From Streptomyces sp. 378 (GTDB lineage: Bacteria > Actinomycetota > Actinomycetes > Streptomycetales > Streptomycetaceae), in the NCBI RefSeq assembly GCF_030124145.1, contig NZ_JASKMS010000012.1, forward strand, positions 124,001 to 188,000: a stretch of 64,000 bases of DNA, read 5' to 3'. Made by a program: the position numbers and the translations under genes. This document shows, in pieces, positions 51,366 to 59,348 of this stretch (the first letter of the stretch is position 1; each line of letters starts with the position of its first letter). Under the pieces are notes generated by a model, which was not told the DNA's origin, made no database searches, and saw only the letters and a program-made list of their open reading frames with translations.

Positions 51366-52092
51366 TCATTCGCAGGGCAGGGTGCGGGACTCGGGCAGCG
51401 CCCGGAGGATCCAGGTACGGTCGCGCGCGATGTCCCGCTCACCGACGGTCCACATGTCGGGGGACACCCCGTGACGCGGGGATGCCGTCGAGCACATGGT
51501 CGCCGGTGCGCAGCCGTGGGTCGACGGCTCTGTCGATGACGAAGGTGACCTCGTCCTTCTCCTCAGCGGGCTTGTAGGAGCGCGTCACCTCCAGGGTGAT
51601 CCGGTCCTGCGCGGTGCCGGGCACGGGCTCGATGCCGGTCACGTCGCCCTCAACGATGAGGCGGGCGCAGGCGACATAGCCCGGGGCGCTGAGTTTGGCA
51701 TCGCCGCCACTGTCCTGCTGAGCGCTGGAACCGCTCGCCGCGCCGCCCGAATCGCCCCTGGTCTGGACCAGCAGCCAGCCCATTCCGGTCACCGGCGTCC
51801 CGGCACAGGCCACGGCGAGGGCAGCGACGGCGATGGCGAGCGGGCGTCGACGCGGGCGGGCGGATAGTACGGGGGCCGGATCCTCCCTGTGCGCGGGCTC
51901 AGCCTCGGGTGCTTCGCTCAGCGCGTGCCCGGTGATCCCCAACTGCTCGCGGAGCAGCGCGACGTCGGCCGCCGCCGATCGGTGTTCCGCCAGGAAGGCG
52001 GCGTCCTCGTGGGCCTCGGGCGGTAGCGGCTCGTCCGTGAGCGCGACCATCAGGGGGTCCGCGCCGACGTGCCCGTCGTGCTCGGCGGCCAT
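51366..52092 (-). pseudogene. Broken anti-sigma-like membrane protein (frameshift)
   Basis: Starts at ATG 52092 (MAAEHDGHVGADPLMVAL). Cytoplasmic part, helix LAIAVAALAVACAGTPVTGMGW, then the outer domain YVACARLIVEGDVTGIEP, ITLEVTRSYKP. After GDHVL near 51490 the frame goes to DGIPASRGVP and a stop at 51439. In another frame the expected ending SPRHGVSPDMWTVGERD, then RTWILRALPESRTLPCE, runs to 51366. A single-base change near 51480-51500 explains this. Homolog of the protein at 49954. Confidence 0.75.
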
Positions 52093-52093
52093 C

Positions 52094-52632
52094 TCACACC
52101 ACCTCGTCCTCGTGCAGGCGGGCGCACAGGGCCCGTACCGCCGTGTGCAGCCTGCTCTTGACCGTGCCCTCCGGGACGCCGAGCTGTTCGGCGATGGACC
52201 GGACCGGCAGGTCGGCGTAGAAACGCAGCACGACGACCTGCCGCTGGGCGTCGGGCGCCCGTCCAGGCCCTGGGCGACGGCGACGGACAGCACGCTGGTG
52301 TCCTCGCCGGAGGGGTGCTCCAGGTGCCGCAGGGCGGCCGGCCGCTCCCCGAGCCGCTCCTGGCGGCGCTTGGCCCGGTGCCAGTCCATGGCGAGGTTGG
52401 AGGCGACCACGGCCGCCCGCGCCGAGACGTCCCGCGGCGCCTCCTGGCCGCTAGCGGCCCGCTCCAGCAACCGCAGACGGACCTGCTGCACCCCGTCCGG
52501 CAGGTCCGCCTGCGGCACTCCGCCGAGCGCGAGCACCGCCCGCACCCGGCGCTCCTGTGCCGCGTCCAGCGGATCGTCACCGGTCCCGGCGCGCGTCTCC
52601 CGACCCCGCCGGGCCCTTCCGCGCAGCAGCAC
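52094..52632 (-). pseudogene. Broken ECF sigma factor (frameshift)
   Basis: GTG at 52632 (VLLRGRARRGRET). Regions 1-2 read DDPLDAAQERRVRAVLALGG and AAVVASNLAMDWHRAKRRQ. After AVAQGLD the frame is lost near 52252-52262; one base fewer than the intact paralog, which reads GLDALPDAQ. In the shifted frame DAQRQVVVLRFYADLPVRSI, then AEQLGVPEGTVKSRL is intact to a TGA at 52094. In the unshifted frame the reading runs on into the anti-sigma-like gene. A real inactivation or a sequencing error. Confidence 0.8.
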
Positions 52633-52647
52633 AAGCCACCCCCTCGC

Positions 52648-52687
52648 CGTGTTTCTCCTAGGCCGCCGGCTCCGCCCGGAACGTTCG
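52648..52687 (-). promoter_or_regulatory. Second copy of the ECF promoter motif
   Basis: CGAACGTTCCG (52677-52687, minus) - 16 bases - TAGGAGAAACACG (52648-52660). Identical blocks and spacing to 51285-51324. The 16-base spacers differ in sequence, so conservation is confined to the two blocks. Confidence 0.6.
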
Positions 52688-52965
52688 GTGCTCTTTCTTC
52701 GGGCGACAGAGGCGTACGTCACACTCCCGTGTGGCCGAGAGCAACAGGGGCAGGCGACCTTGCGGCGTATGCCCCCCGGCAGCTGAATTTCTCCAGCTCA
52801 GCGGGGGTGGGCGCCGGACGTCCGCAACCATGGAACGGGACACGTCGTCCCACTCTCCGGGCAGACCGGGGAAAGAAGTGGACAGGCGGGCCGTGGTCGG
52901 CCGCATGATGGAAAAGCCTCGGCCAAGCAACGAGCACGTGAAGAGACGCAGGAGAGGGAGTCACC

Positions 52966-53982
52966 GTGAGGGTCGGAATCGTCGGAGCCACCGGACAGGT
53001 GGGCACGGTCATGCGCAGGATCCTCACGGAGCGGAACTTCCCGGTCACCGAGCTGCGCCTGTTCGCCTCGGCCCGCTCGGCGGGCTCGGAGCTGGACGGC
53101 GTGACGGTGGAGGACGCGTCGACCGCCGACTACACCGGCCTGGACATCGTGCTGTTCTCCGCGGGCGGTGCCACCTCCAAGGCACTGGCCGAAAAGGTCG
53201 CCTCCCAGGGCGCCGTGGTGATCGACAACTCCTCCGCGTGGCGCAAGCACCCGGAGGTCCCCCTGGTCGTCTCCGAGGTGAACCCGCACGCGATCGCGGA
53301 CCGCCCCAAGGGCATCATCGCCAACCCGAACTGCACGACGATGGCCGCGATGCCGGTCCTGCGTCCGCTGCACGACGAGGCGGGCCTTGAGGCCCTGGTC
53401 GTCGCCACCTACCAGGCGGTCTCGGGCTCCGGCCTCGCGGGCGTGGCCGAGCTGCACGGCCAGACGCAGAAGGTCGTCGCCGAGGCGGACAAGCTGACGC
53501 ACGACGGCGCGGCGGTCGACTTCCCCGAGCCGGGCGTCTACAAGCGCCCCATCGCCTTCAACGTGCTGCCGCTCGCGGGCAACATCGTCGACGACGGCCT
53601 GAACGAGACCGACGAGGAGCAGAAGCTCCGCAACGAGTCCCGCAAGATCCTGGAGATCCCCGAGCTGAAGGTCTCCGGCACCTGCGTGCGCGTCCCGGTC
53701 TTCTCCGGCCACTCCCTCCAGGTCAACGCCCGCTTCGCCCGCCCGATCTCCCCGGAGCGCGCGACGGAACTCCTGGCGGATGCCCCGGGCGTCGTCGTCA
53801 CGGACATCCCCACTCCCCTCCAGGCCGCCGGCAAGGACCCGTCCTACGTCGGCCGCATCCGCCGCGACGAGACGGTGGACAACGGCCTGGCCCTCTTCGT
53901 CTCCAACGACAACCTCCGCAAGGGCGCGGCCCTGAACGCGATCCAGATCGCGGAGCTGGTGGCGGCGGAGCTGAAGGGCTAA
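52966..53982 (+). CDS. asd: Aspartate-semialdehyde dehydrogenase
   Basis: 338 residues. Converts aspartyl phosphate to aspartate semialdehyde with NADPH, leading to lysine/diaminopimelate, threonine and methionine. RVGIVGATGQVGTVMRRIL binds NADP; Cys123 in NPNCTTMAAMPVL is the nucleophile; GHSLQVNARFARP has the substrate-binding His. GTG at 52966 follows AGGAGAGGGAGTCACC. No aspartokinase gene is adjacent. Its stop overlaps the stop of the convergent DUF1203 gene by 3 bases. Confidence 0.96.
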   Translation: MRVGIVGATGQVGTVMRRILTERNFPVTELRLFASARSAGSELDGVTVEDASTADYTGLDIVLFSAGGATSKALAEKVASQGAVVIDNSSAWRKHPEVPLVVSEVNPHAIADRPKGIIANPNCTTMAAMPVLRPLHDEAGLEALVVATYQAVSGSGLAGVAELHGQTQKVVAEADKLTHDGAAVDFPEPGVYKRPIAFNVLPLAGNIVDDGLNETDEEQKLRNESRKILEIPELKVSGTCVRVPVFSGHSLQVNARFARPISPERATELLADAPGVVVTDIPTPLQAAGKDPSYVGRIRRDETVDNGLALFVSNDNLRKGAALNAIQIAELVAAELKG

Positions 53983-54485
53983 CCCCTCTCCCCCGCGCAG
54001 TCCCCGCGCACCTCGTAGAGGAAGCAGCCGTACTCGACGGCCCGGATGTGGACCAGTGCCACGGCCGGGTCGTCGAACGCTTCCCGGAGGGCCTGCCGGA
54101 ACGCGCCGGGTTCCCGGACCAGCCGTCCGCCCAGGATGTGGCCCTCGGCCGAGTAGCGGCGGACCGTGCGGTGGGTGCCGGTGAAGGGGAGGGCCCCACC
54201 GGCCGGGCCCGCGCACTCCTCGGCGTGGACGAAGACCGGGCCCTGTTCGTCGTAGGCGCCCGGAGCGGCGCCGGTTTCGGCGGCCCAGCGGCGCAGGGGG
54301 GCGTATGAGACCAGCGCGACGCGTTCACCCGGCTCGCTGTGGCGCAGACAGCAGCGGAGGGGGGCGCCGCCCTCGGTGTCGGTGAAGGGGGTCGCGGGAC
54401 GGCCCGCGTCATCCGTCGTGCGCAGCTCCTTCAAGGCCCGCGGGTCGATGGGGCGCGCAGTGTACGTGGTCGTCATCATGCTCAT
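53979..54485 (-). CDS. DUF1203 family protein
   Basis: 168 residues. TTTYTARPIDPRALKELRTTDD, PLRCCLRHSEPGERVALVSYAPL, GPVFVHAEECAG and YGCFLYEVRGDC match the DUF1203 pattern with conserved cysteines. Function unknown; cytoplasmic. Three nearby ATGs (54485, 54479, 54476) are possible starts and no strong ribosome site chooses among them. Ends convergent with asd, with CTAA shared by both stop codons. Confidence 0.82.
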   Translation of the reverse strand: MSMMTTTYTARPIDPRALKELRTTDDAGRPATPFTDTEGGAPLRCCLRHSEPGERVALVSYAPLRRWAAETGAAPGAYDEQGPVFVHAEECAGPAGGALPFTGTHRTVRRYSAEGHILGGRLVREPGAFRQALREAFDDPAVALVHIRAVEYGCFLYEVRGDCAGERG

Positions 54486-54647
54486 CAGGCTCGCGCGCGC
54501 GAGGCCTTCCTACCGGCGGAATCCGGACGTCACGTTCGCCCGGCCCCGCCGCCCGAGGGGTATCCCTAGGAGACGCCCGGGTCGTCGCCTGACGTCGAGT
54601 CGCCGTGGAAAGATGGCGCAACCCACCCATAACGAGGAGATGACCGC

Positions 54648-57227
54648 GTGCCTGGCACAAACCTGACCCGCGAAGAGGCGCAGCAGCGGGCGCAGCTGCT
54701 CGCCGTTGACTCGTACGAGATCGAACTCGATCTCTCCGGCGCGCAGGAGGGCGGCACCTACCGGTCCGTGACCACGGTGCGCTTCGACGTGACGGCCGAG
54801 AACGGCGCGGAGTCGTTCATCGACCTGGTGGCGCCGGCGGTGCACGAGGTGACCCTGAACGGGGACTCCCTCGACCCGGCCGAGGTCTTCGCGGACTCCC
54901 GGATCGCGCTGCCCGGGCTGCTCCACGGGCGCAACATCCTCCGGGTCGTCGCCGACTGCGCCTACACCAACACCGGTGAGGGTCTGCACCGGTTCGTGGA
55001 CCCGGTCGACGACCAGGCCTACCTCTACACCCAGTTCGAGGTCCCGGACGCCCGCCGGGTGTTCGCCAGCTTCGAGCAGCCGGACCTGAAGGCGACTTTC
55101 CGGTTCACCGTGAAGGCGCCCGAGGGCTGGACCGTCATCTCCAACTCGCCGACGCCCGAACCCCAGGACAACGTCTGGGCGTTCGAGCCGACCCCGCGCA
55201 TCTCGACGTACATCACGGCGCTGATCGTCGGCCCGTACCACTCGGTGCACAGCGTGTACGAGAAGGACGGCCAGTCCGTCCCGCTCGGCATCTACTGCCG
55301 ACCCTCCCTCGCCGAGTACCTCGACTCGGACGCCATCTTCGAGGTGACCCGGCAGGGCTTCGAGTGGTTCCAGGAGAAGTTCGACTACGCGTACCCGTTC
55401 GAGAAGTACGACCAGCTGTTCGTACCGGAGTTCAACGCGGGCGCGATGGAGAACGCGGGCGCGGTGACCATCCGCGACCAGTACGTGTTCCGGTCGAAGG
55501 TGACGGACGCGGCGTACGAGGTGCGCGCCGAGACCATCCTGCACGAGCTGGCCCACATGTGGTTCGGCGACCTCGTGACCATGGAGTGGTGGAACGACCT
55601 GTGGCTGAACGAGTCGTTCGCCACGTACACCTCCATCGCCTGCCAGGCGCACGCGCCCGGGTCGCGCTGGCCGCACGCGTGGACCACCTTCGCCAACTCC
55701 ATGAAGACCTGGGCGTACCGGCAGGACCAGCTGCCGTCCACCCACCCGATCATGGCCGAGATCCGGGACCTGGACGACGTCCTGGTCAACTTCGACGGCA
55801 TCACGTACGCCAAGGGCGCCAGCGTCCTGAAGCAGCTCGTCGCCTACGTCGGCATGGACGAGTTCTTCCGGGGCGTGCAGGCGTACTTCAAGCGCCACGC
55901 CTACGGCAACACCCGGCTGTCGGACCTGCTGGGCGCGCTGGAGGAGACCTCCGGCCGTGACCTGAAGACCTGGTCGGAGAAGTGGCTCCAGGCGGCCGGC
56001 ATCAACGTCCTGCGCCCGGAGATCGAGACGGACGCCGACGGGGTCGTCACCTCCTTCGCCATCCGCCAGGAGGCCCCGGCGCTGCCCGCCGGAGCCAAGG
56101 GCGAGCCGACGCTGCGCCCGCACCGGATCGCCGTCGGCCTGTACGAACTGGACGAGAGCAGCGGCAAGCTGGTCCGCGCGGAGCGCGTCGAGCTGGACGT
56201 GGACGGCGAGTCGACGCCCGTGCCGCAGCTCGTCGGCAAGCGCCGCCCGGCCGTGATCCTGCTCAACGACGACGACCTGTCGTACGCGAAGGTCCGCCTG
56301 GACGAGCAGTCCCTGGCCTTCGTCACGGAGCACCTCGGCGACTTCGAGTCCTCCCTGCCGCGGGCCCTGTGCTGGGCGTCGGCCTGGGACATGACGCGGG
56401 ACGCCGAGCTCGCGGCCCGCGACTACCTGTCGCTGGTGCTGTCCGGCATCGGCAAGGAGTCGGACATCGGTGTGGTGCAGTCGCTGCACCGCCAGGTGAA
56501 GCTGGCGATCGACCTGTACGCCGACCCGGCCGCCCGCGAGGCACTGCTGGCTCGCTGGACCGACGCGACGCTGGCCCACCTCAGGGCGGCGGCACCGGGC
56601 AGCGACCACCAGCTGGCGTGGGCGCGCGCCTTCGCGGCGACGGCCCGCACGCCCGAGCAACTGGATGTGCTGGACGCGCTGCTGGACGGCTCGCAGACCG
56701 TCGAGGGCCTGGTCGTCGACACGGAGCTGCGCTGGGCGTTCGTGCAGCGCCTCGCGGCGGTCGGCCGGTTCGACGAGGCGGAGATCGCGGGCGAGTACGA
56801 GCGGGACCGTACGGCCGCCGGTGAGCGCCACGCGGCCACGGCCCGGGCGGCCCGCCCGACACCGGAGGCCAAGGCGGAGGCGTGGGCGTCGGTCATCGAC
56901 TCCGACAAGCTGCCGAACGCCGTGCAGGAGGCGGTCATCGGCGGCTTCGTCCAGACCGACCAGCGCGAGGTGCTCGCCCCGTACGCGGACCGGTACTTCG
57001 AGGTGGTCAAGGACATCTGGGAGTCCCGCTCCCACGAGATGGCCCAGCAGATCGCCGTCGGCCTCTACCCGGCGGTCCAGGTGTCCCGGGAGACCCTGGA
57101 CAAGACGGACGCCTGGCTGGCGTCCGCCGAGCCGAACGCGGCGCTGCGCCGTCTGGTCTCGGAGTCCCGCGCGGGCGTCGAGCGCGCCCTGCGGGCCCAG
57201 CGGGCGGACGCGGCGGCCGGGGAGTAG
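54648..57227 (+). CDS. pepN: Aminopeptidase N, M1 zinc metallopeptidase (copy 2)
   Basis: 859 residues, cytoplasmic. GAMEN at residues 265-269, zinc site HELAHMWFGDLVTMEWWND starting at 299, then LWLNESFATY. Full ERAP1-like C-terminal domain. GTG at 54648 follows GAGGAGATGACCGC. It is a paralog of the protein at 37898 along its full length; the first has KESFADF where this has NESFATY. This copy is closer to the canonical actinobacterial PepN; the symbol for both is by family. Confidence 0.95.
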   Translation: MPGTNLTREEAQQRAQLLAVDSYEIELDLSGAQEGGTYRSVTTVRFDVTAENGAESFIDLVAPAVHEVTLNGDSLDPAEVFADSRIALPGLLHGRNILRVVADCAYTNTGEGLHRFVDPVDDQAYLYTQFEVPDARRVFASFEQPDLKATFRFTVKAPEGWTVISNSPTPEPQDNVWAFEPTPRISTYITALIVGPYHSVHSVYEKDGQSVPLGIYCRPSLAEYLDSDAIFEVTRQGFEWFQEKFDYAYPFEKYDQLFVPEFNAGAMENAGAVTIRDQYVFRSKVTDAAYEVRAETILHELAHMWFGDLVTMEWWNDLWLNESFATYTSIACQAHAPGSRWPHAWTTFANSMKTWAYRQDQLPSTHPIMAEIRDLDDVLVNFDGITYAKGASVLKQLVAYVGMDEFFRGVQAYFKRHAYGNTRLSDLLGALEETSGRDLKTWSEKWLQAAGINVLRPEIETDADGVVTSFAIRQEAPALPAGAKGEPTLRPHRIAVGLYELDESSGKLVRAERVELDVDGESTPVPQLVGKRRPAVILLNDDDLSYAKVRLDEQSLAFVTEHLGDFESSLPRALCWASAWDMTRDAELAARDYLSLVLSGIGKESDIGVVQSLHRQVKLAIDLYADPAAREALLARWTDATLAHLRAAAPGSDHQLAWARAFAATARTPEQLDVLDALLDGSQTVEGLVVDTELRWAFVQRLAAVGRFDEAEIAGEYERDRTAAGERHAATARAARPTPEAKAEAWASVIDSDKLPNAVQEAVIGGFVQTDQREVLAPYADRYFEVVKDIWESRSHEMAQQIAVGLYPAVQVSRETLDKTDAWLASAEPNAALRRLVSESRAGVERALRAQRADAAAGE

Positions 57228-57300
57228 CCCCGGCGGCTCGACACCCGACGGAAGGGGTGTCAGGCAGAAGGGGAGTCCGCGGAAGAGGCGCCCGACAGAA

Positions 57301-57328
57301 GGGGCGTCCGGCGTGGGCCGGGCGCCCC
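57301..57328. terminator. Hairpin between aminopeptidase copy 2 and EamA gene
   Basis: GGGGCGTCCGG (57301-57311) pairs with CCGGGCGCCCC (57318-57328) with one G-T pair. It lies between convergent ends, so may serve both. Confidence 0.6.
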
Positions 57329-57369
57329 CTCGCCTGCCCTCCGCGCCCCTCGGACGGGCGGGGCCGCTG

Positions 57370-58305
57370 CTATCGCCGCAGGGCTCCGCCCCGCACGTCC
57401 CCCGGCTCCGTGCGGGCTTTCCCCCTACTGACGCCGATGGTGTACGACGGCCGGGTGACGAACTGCCCGGCCACCGTCGCCCCGAACGCCAGCCCCATGC
57501 CGACCACTTGCACGGGCGTCAGCGCCTGCCCGAGCGCCGCCCAGCCGACGACGGCCGCGGTGAGCGGGGAGAGCGGCACGAGGAAGGAGACCTGGGTGGC
57601 GGTCATACGGCCGATGCCCCGGAACCACAGCCAGTACGCGACCGCCGTGTTCGCCACGGCCAGGTAGAGGTAACCGCCGACCGCCGGGCCGTCGAGCGCC
57701 GGTGGGGCGCCCTCGACCAGGAAGGCGAGCGGCGCGATGAGCAGGCCTCCCGCGGTCAGCTGCCAGCCGGCGAGGGCCAGCGGGCCGACGCCCTCGGGGC
57801 GCCCCCACCGCTGGGTGAGCACGGTGCCGGCCGACATCGAGGCCGTCGAGGCGACGGCCGCCAGCAGACCGAGCGCGTCCAGCGCCCCGGCCGCCCGCAG
57901 GACGACGAGGCTGACGCCGAACGCGGCCACGGCCCCGGTCAGCAGCGTGCGCGCCGAGGGCCGCTGCCCGAGCAGCAGCACGGAGAGGCCGGCCACGAAC
58001 AGCGGACCGGCCGAGCCGACGACCGCCGCCAGACCGCCGGGCAGCCGGTACGCGGAGAGGAACAGCAGCGGGAAGAAGGCGCCGATGTTCAGCGCGCCGA
58101 GCACCGCCGCCTTCCACCACCAGGCACCGCGCGGCAGCACCCGGGCGAGGGCGAGCAGCAGCAGGCCGGCGGGCAGGGATCGCACCAGGGCGGTGAACAG
58201 GGGGCGGTCGGGCGGGAGGAACTCGGTGGTGACGGCGTAGGTCGTGCCCCAGGAGACGGGGGCGAGGGCGGTGAGGGTGATGAGAGCGGCGCGGGAGGTG
58301 GCCAT
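57370..58305 (-). CDS. EamA/DMT-family transporter
   Basis: 311 residues, ten helices in two EamA repeats (LITLTALAPVSWGTTYAVTTEF... and LALAGWQLTAGGLLIAPLAFL...). Drug/metabolite exporter of unknown substrate. ATG at 58305 with AAGGG nine bases upstream; GTG at 58314 is an alternative. Divergent from a MarR regulator with a strong palindrome in the 105-bp gap, so expression is probably repressed by that MarR and induced by the exported compound. Confidence 0.9.
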   Translation of the reverse strand: MATSRAALITLTALAPVSWGTTYAVTTEFLPPDRPLFTALVRSLPAGLLLLALARVLPRGAWWWKAAVLGALNIGAFFPLLFLSAYRLPGGLAAVVGSAGPLFVAGLSVLLLGQRPSARTLLTGAVAAFGVSLVVLRAAGALDALGLLAAVASTASMSAGTVLTQRWGRPEGVGPLALAGWQLTAGGLLIAPLAFLVEGAPPALDGPAVGGYLYLAVANTAVAYWLWFRGIGRMTATQVSFLVPLSPLTAAVVGWAALGQALTPVQVVGMGLAFGATVAGQFVTRPSYTIGVSRGKARTEPGDVRGGALRR

Positions 58306-58333
58306 GACGGGCACCCTTCAAGTAGGTCGATAG

Positions 58334-58359
58334 AAAGTAGCTTAGCGCTAAGCAACTTT
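58334..58359. promoter_or_regulatory. MarR operator between EamA exporter and MarR gene
   Basis: GCTTAGCGCTAAGC (58340-58353) is a perfect 14-bp palindrome, extended to an imperfect 26-bp one by AAAGTA and AACTTT. A half-site AAGCTACTT follows at about 58365. It is the only long AT-containing palindrome in the divergent region. Confidence 0.8.
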
Positions 58360-58410
58360 CAGTCAAGCTACTTCCTGGCGAGTGACCGACTGGCGACCGA
58401 TAGGCGGGGC

Positions 58411-58941
58411 ATGGCCGATACTCGGGGCATGAGCGAACGCCCCGAGCAGCGCAAGGACCCCGTCGACGCGATCATCGGGCAGTGGGCGACCGTCCGGCCC
58501 GACCTGGACACCGCCGCGATGGAGGTCTTCGGCCGGATCAACCGCCTCTCGCACGCGATCGGCGAGCGGGTGGGGAAGGTGTACGCGACGTTCGGGATCT
58601 CCCGCGGGGAGTTCGACGTGCTGGCGACCCTGCGCCGCTCCGGCGAGCCCTACACGCTCTCACCCCGGCAGCTCTCCGCGACGCTGATGCTCACCACCGG
58701 CGGCATGACGGGGCGGCTGGACAAACTGGAGCGGGCGGGGCTGCTGCGCCGCTCCCCCGACCCGCACGACCGGCGCGGGCTGCACGTCACCCTCACCGAC
58801 GAGGGCCTCGCACTGGTCGACGAGGCGGTCGGGGCGGGACTGTCGGTCCAGACGGAGGCGCTGTCCGCCCTGGGCGCGCGGCGGGCCGGGCAACTGGCCG
58901 ATCTGCTGCGGGACCTCCTGGCGGGGACGGACAGGCCCTGA
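58411..58941 (+). CDS. MarR-family transcriptional regulator
   Basis: 176 residues from ATG 58411 (alternative ATG at 58429). Winged helix: GISRGEFDVLATLRRSGEPY, LSPRQLSATLMLTTGGMTGR, then LDKLERAGLLRRSPDPHDRR (the DxR-containing wing). Dimer of the MarR type. It likely represses itself and the divergent EamA exporter through the palindrome at 58334-58359. Confidence 0.92.
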   Translation: MADTRGMSERPEQRKDPVDAIIGQWATVRPDLDTAAMEVFGRINRLSHAIGERVGKVYATFGISRGEFDVLATLRRSGEPYTLSPRQLSATLMLTTGGMTGRLDKLERAGLLRRSPDPHDRRGLHVTLTDEGLALVDEAVGAGLSVQTEALSALGARRAGQLADLLRDLLAGTDRP

Positions 58942-58943
58942 CA

Positions 58944-58986
58944 CGCCGAGGGCGCCGCCGCGGTCATCGCGGCGGCGCCCTCGGCG
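58944..58986. terminator. Bidirectional terminator
   Basis: A perfect 19-bp stem: 58944-58962 (CGCCGAGGGCGCCGCCGCG) with 58968-58986, GTCAT loop, between the convergent MarR gene and small membrane gene. Confidence 0.9.
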
Positions 58987-58997
58987 CGGAACGCTGA

Positions 58998-59285
58998 TCA
59001 GGCCTTGACTTCGCTCGTCGCGTCGGCCTTCGTGGTGATGTTGGAGCTGGTCGGGTCCTTCTTCTTGTGCGACTTGTCGCCGATCACCACCAGACCGTGG
59101 ATGACCAGGTAGAGCACGAGGGGGGCCACGACGAAGAGGCCCAGCGTCTCGATGACGCTCAGGCCCGGGCCGGGGTCGTCACCGTCGTCGCGGGTGAGCG
59201 CGCTCGCGGGGGACGACATGAGCAGCATCATCAGCGTCGTACCGGCTGCCAGGGCGCCGGCGCGCAGGGCGTTCTTCTTGTCCAC
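58998..59285 (-). CDS. Small membrane protein, unknown
   Basis: 95 residues. Signal-like helix ALRAGALAAGTTLMMLLMSSPASA, a short acidic stretch (LTRDDGDDPGPG), and a second helix SVIETLGLFVVAPLVLYLVIHGL, then KKKD and a polar tail. GTG at 59285 has no ribosome site; TACTTT ends 6 bases before it, which suits a -10 box of a leaderless mRNA. Function unknown. Confidence 0.75.
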   Translation of the reverse strand: MDKKNALRAGALAAGTTLMMLLMSSPASALTRDDGDDPGPGLSVIETLGLFVVAPLVLYLVIHGLVVIGDKSHKKKDPTSSNITTKADATSEVKA

Positions 59286-59348
59286 GGTGTCAAAGTATCC
59301 AACGCCGACCGGGGACGCGCGCCCGGGGTGCCGTAAGACGCCCATGTC

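Noticed and set aside
51439..52722. A single 427-residue protein with a sigma-like N-terminus and a membrane anti-sigma-like C-terminus
   Set aside because: It arises from a one-base shift: region 4 of the sigma factor is perfectly readable in the other frame up to a TGA at 52094, and the intact neighbour pair is two genes.
52658..52930. 90-residue minus-strand reading between the sigma and asd genes
   Set aside because: No ribosome site, no coding bias, and it covers the sigma promoter motif.
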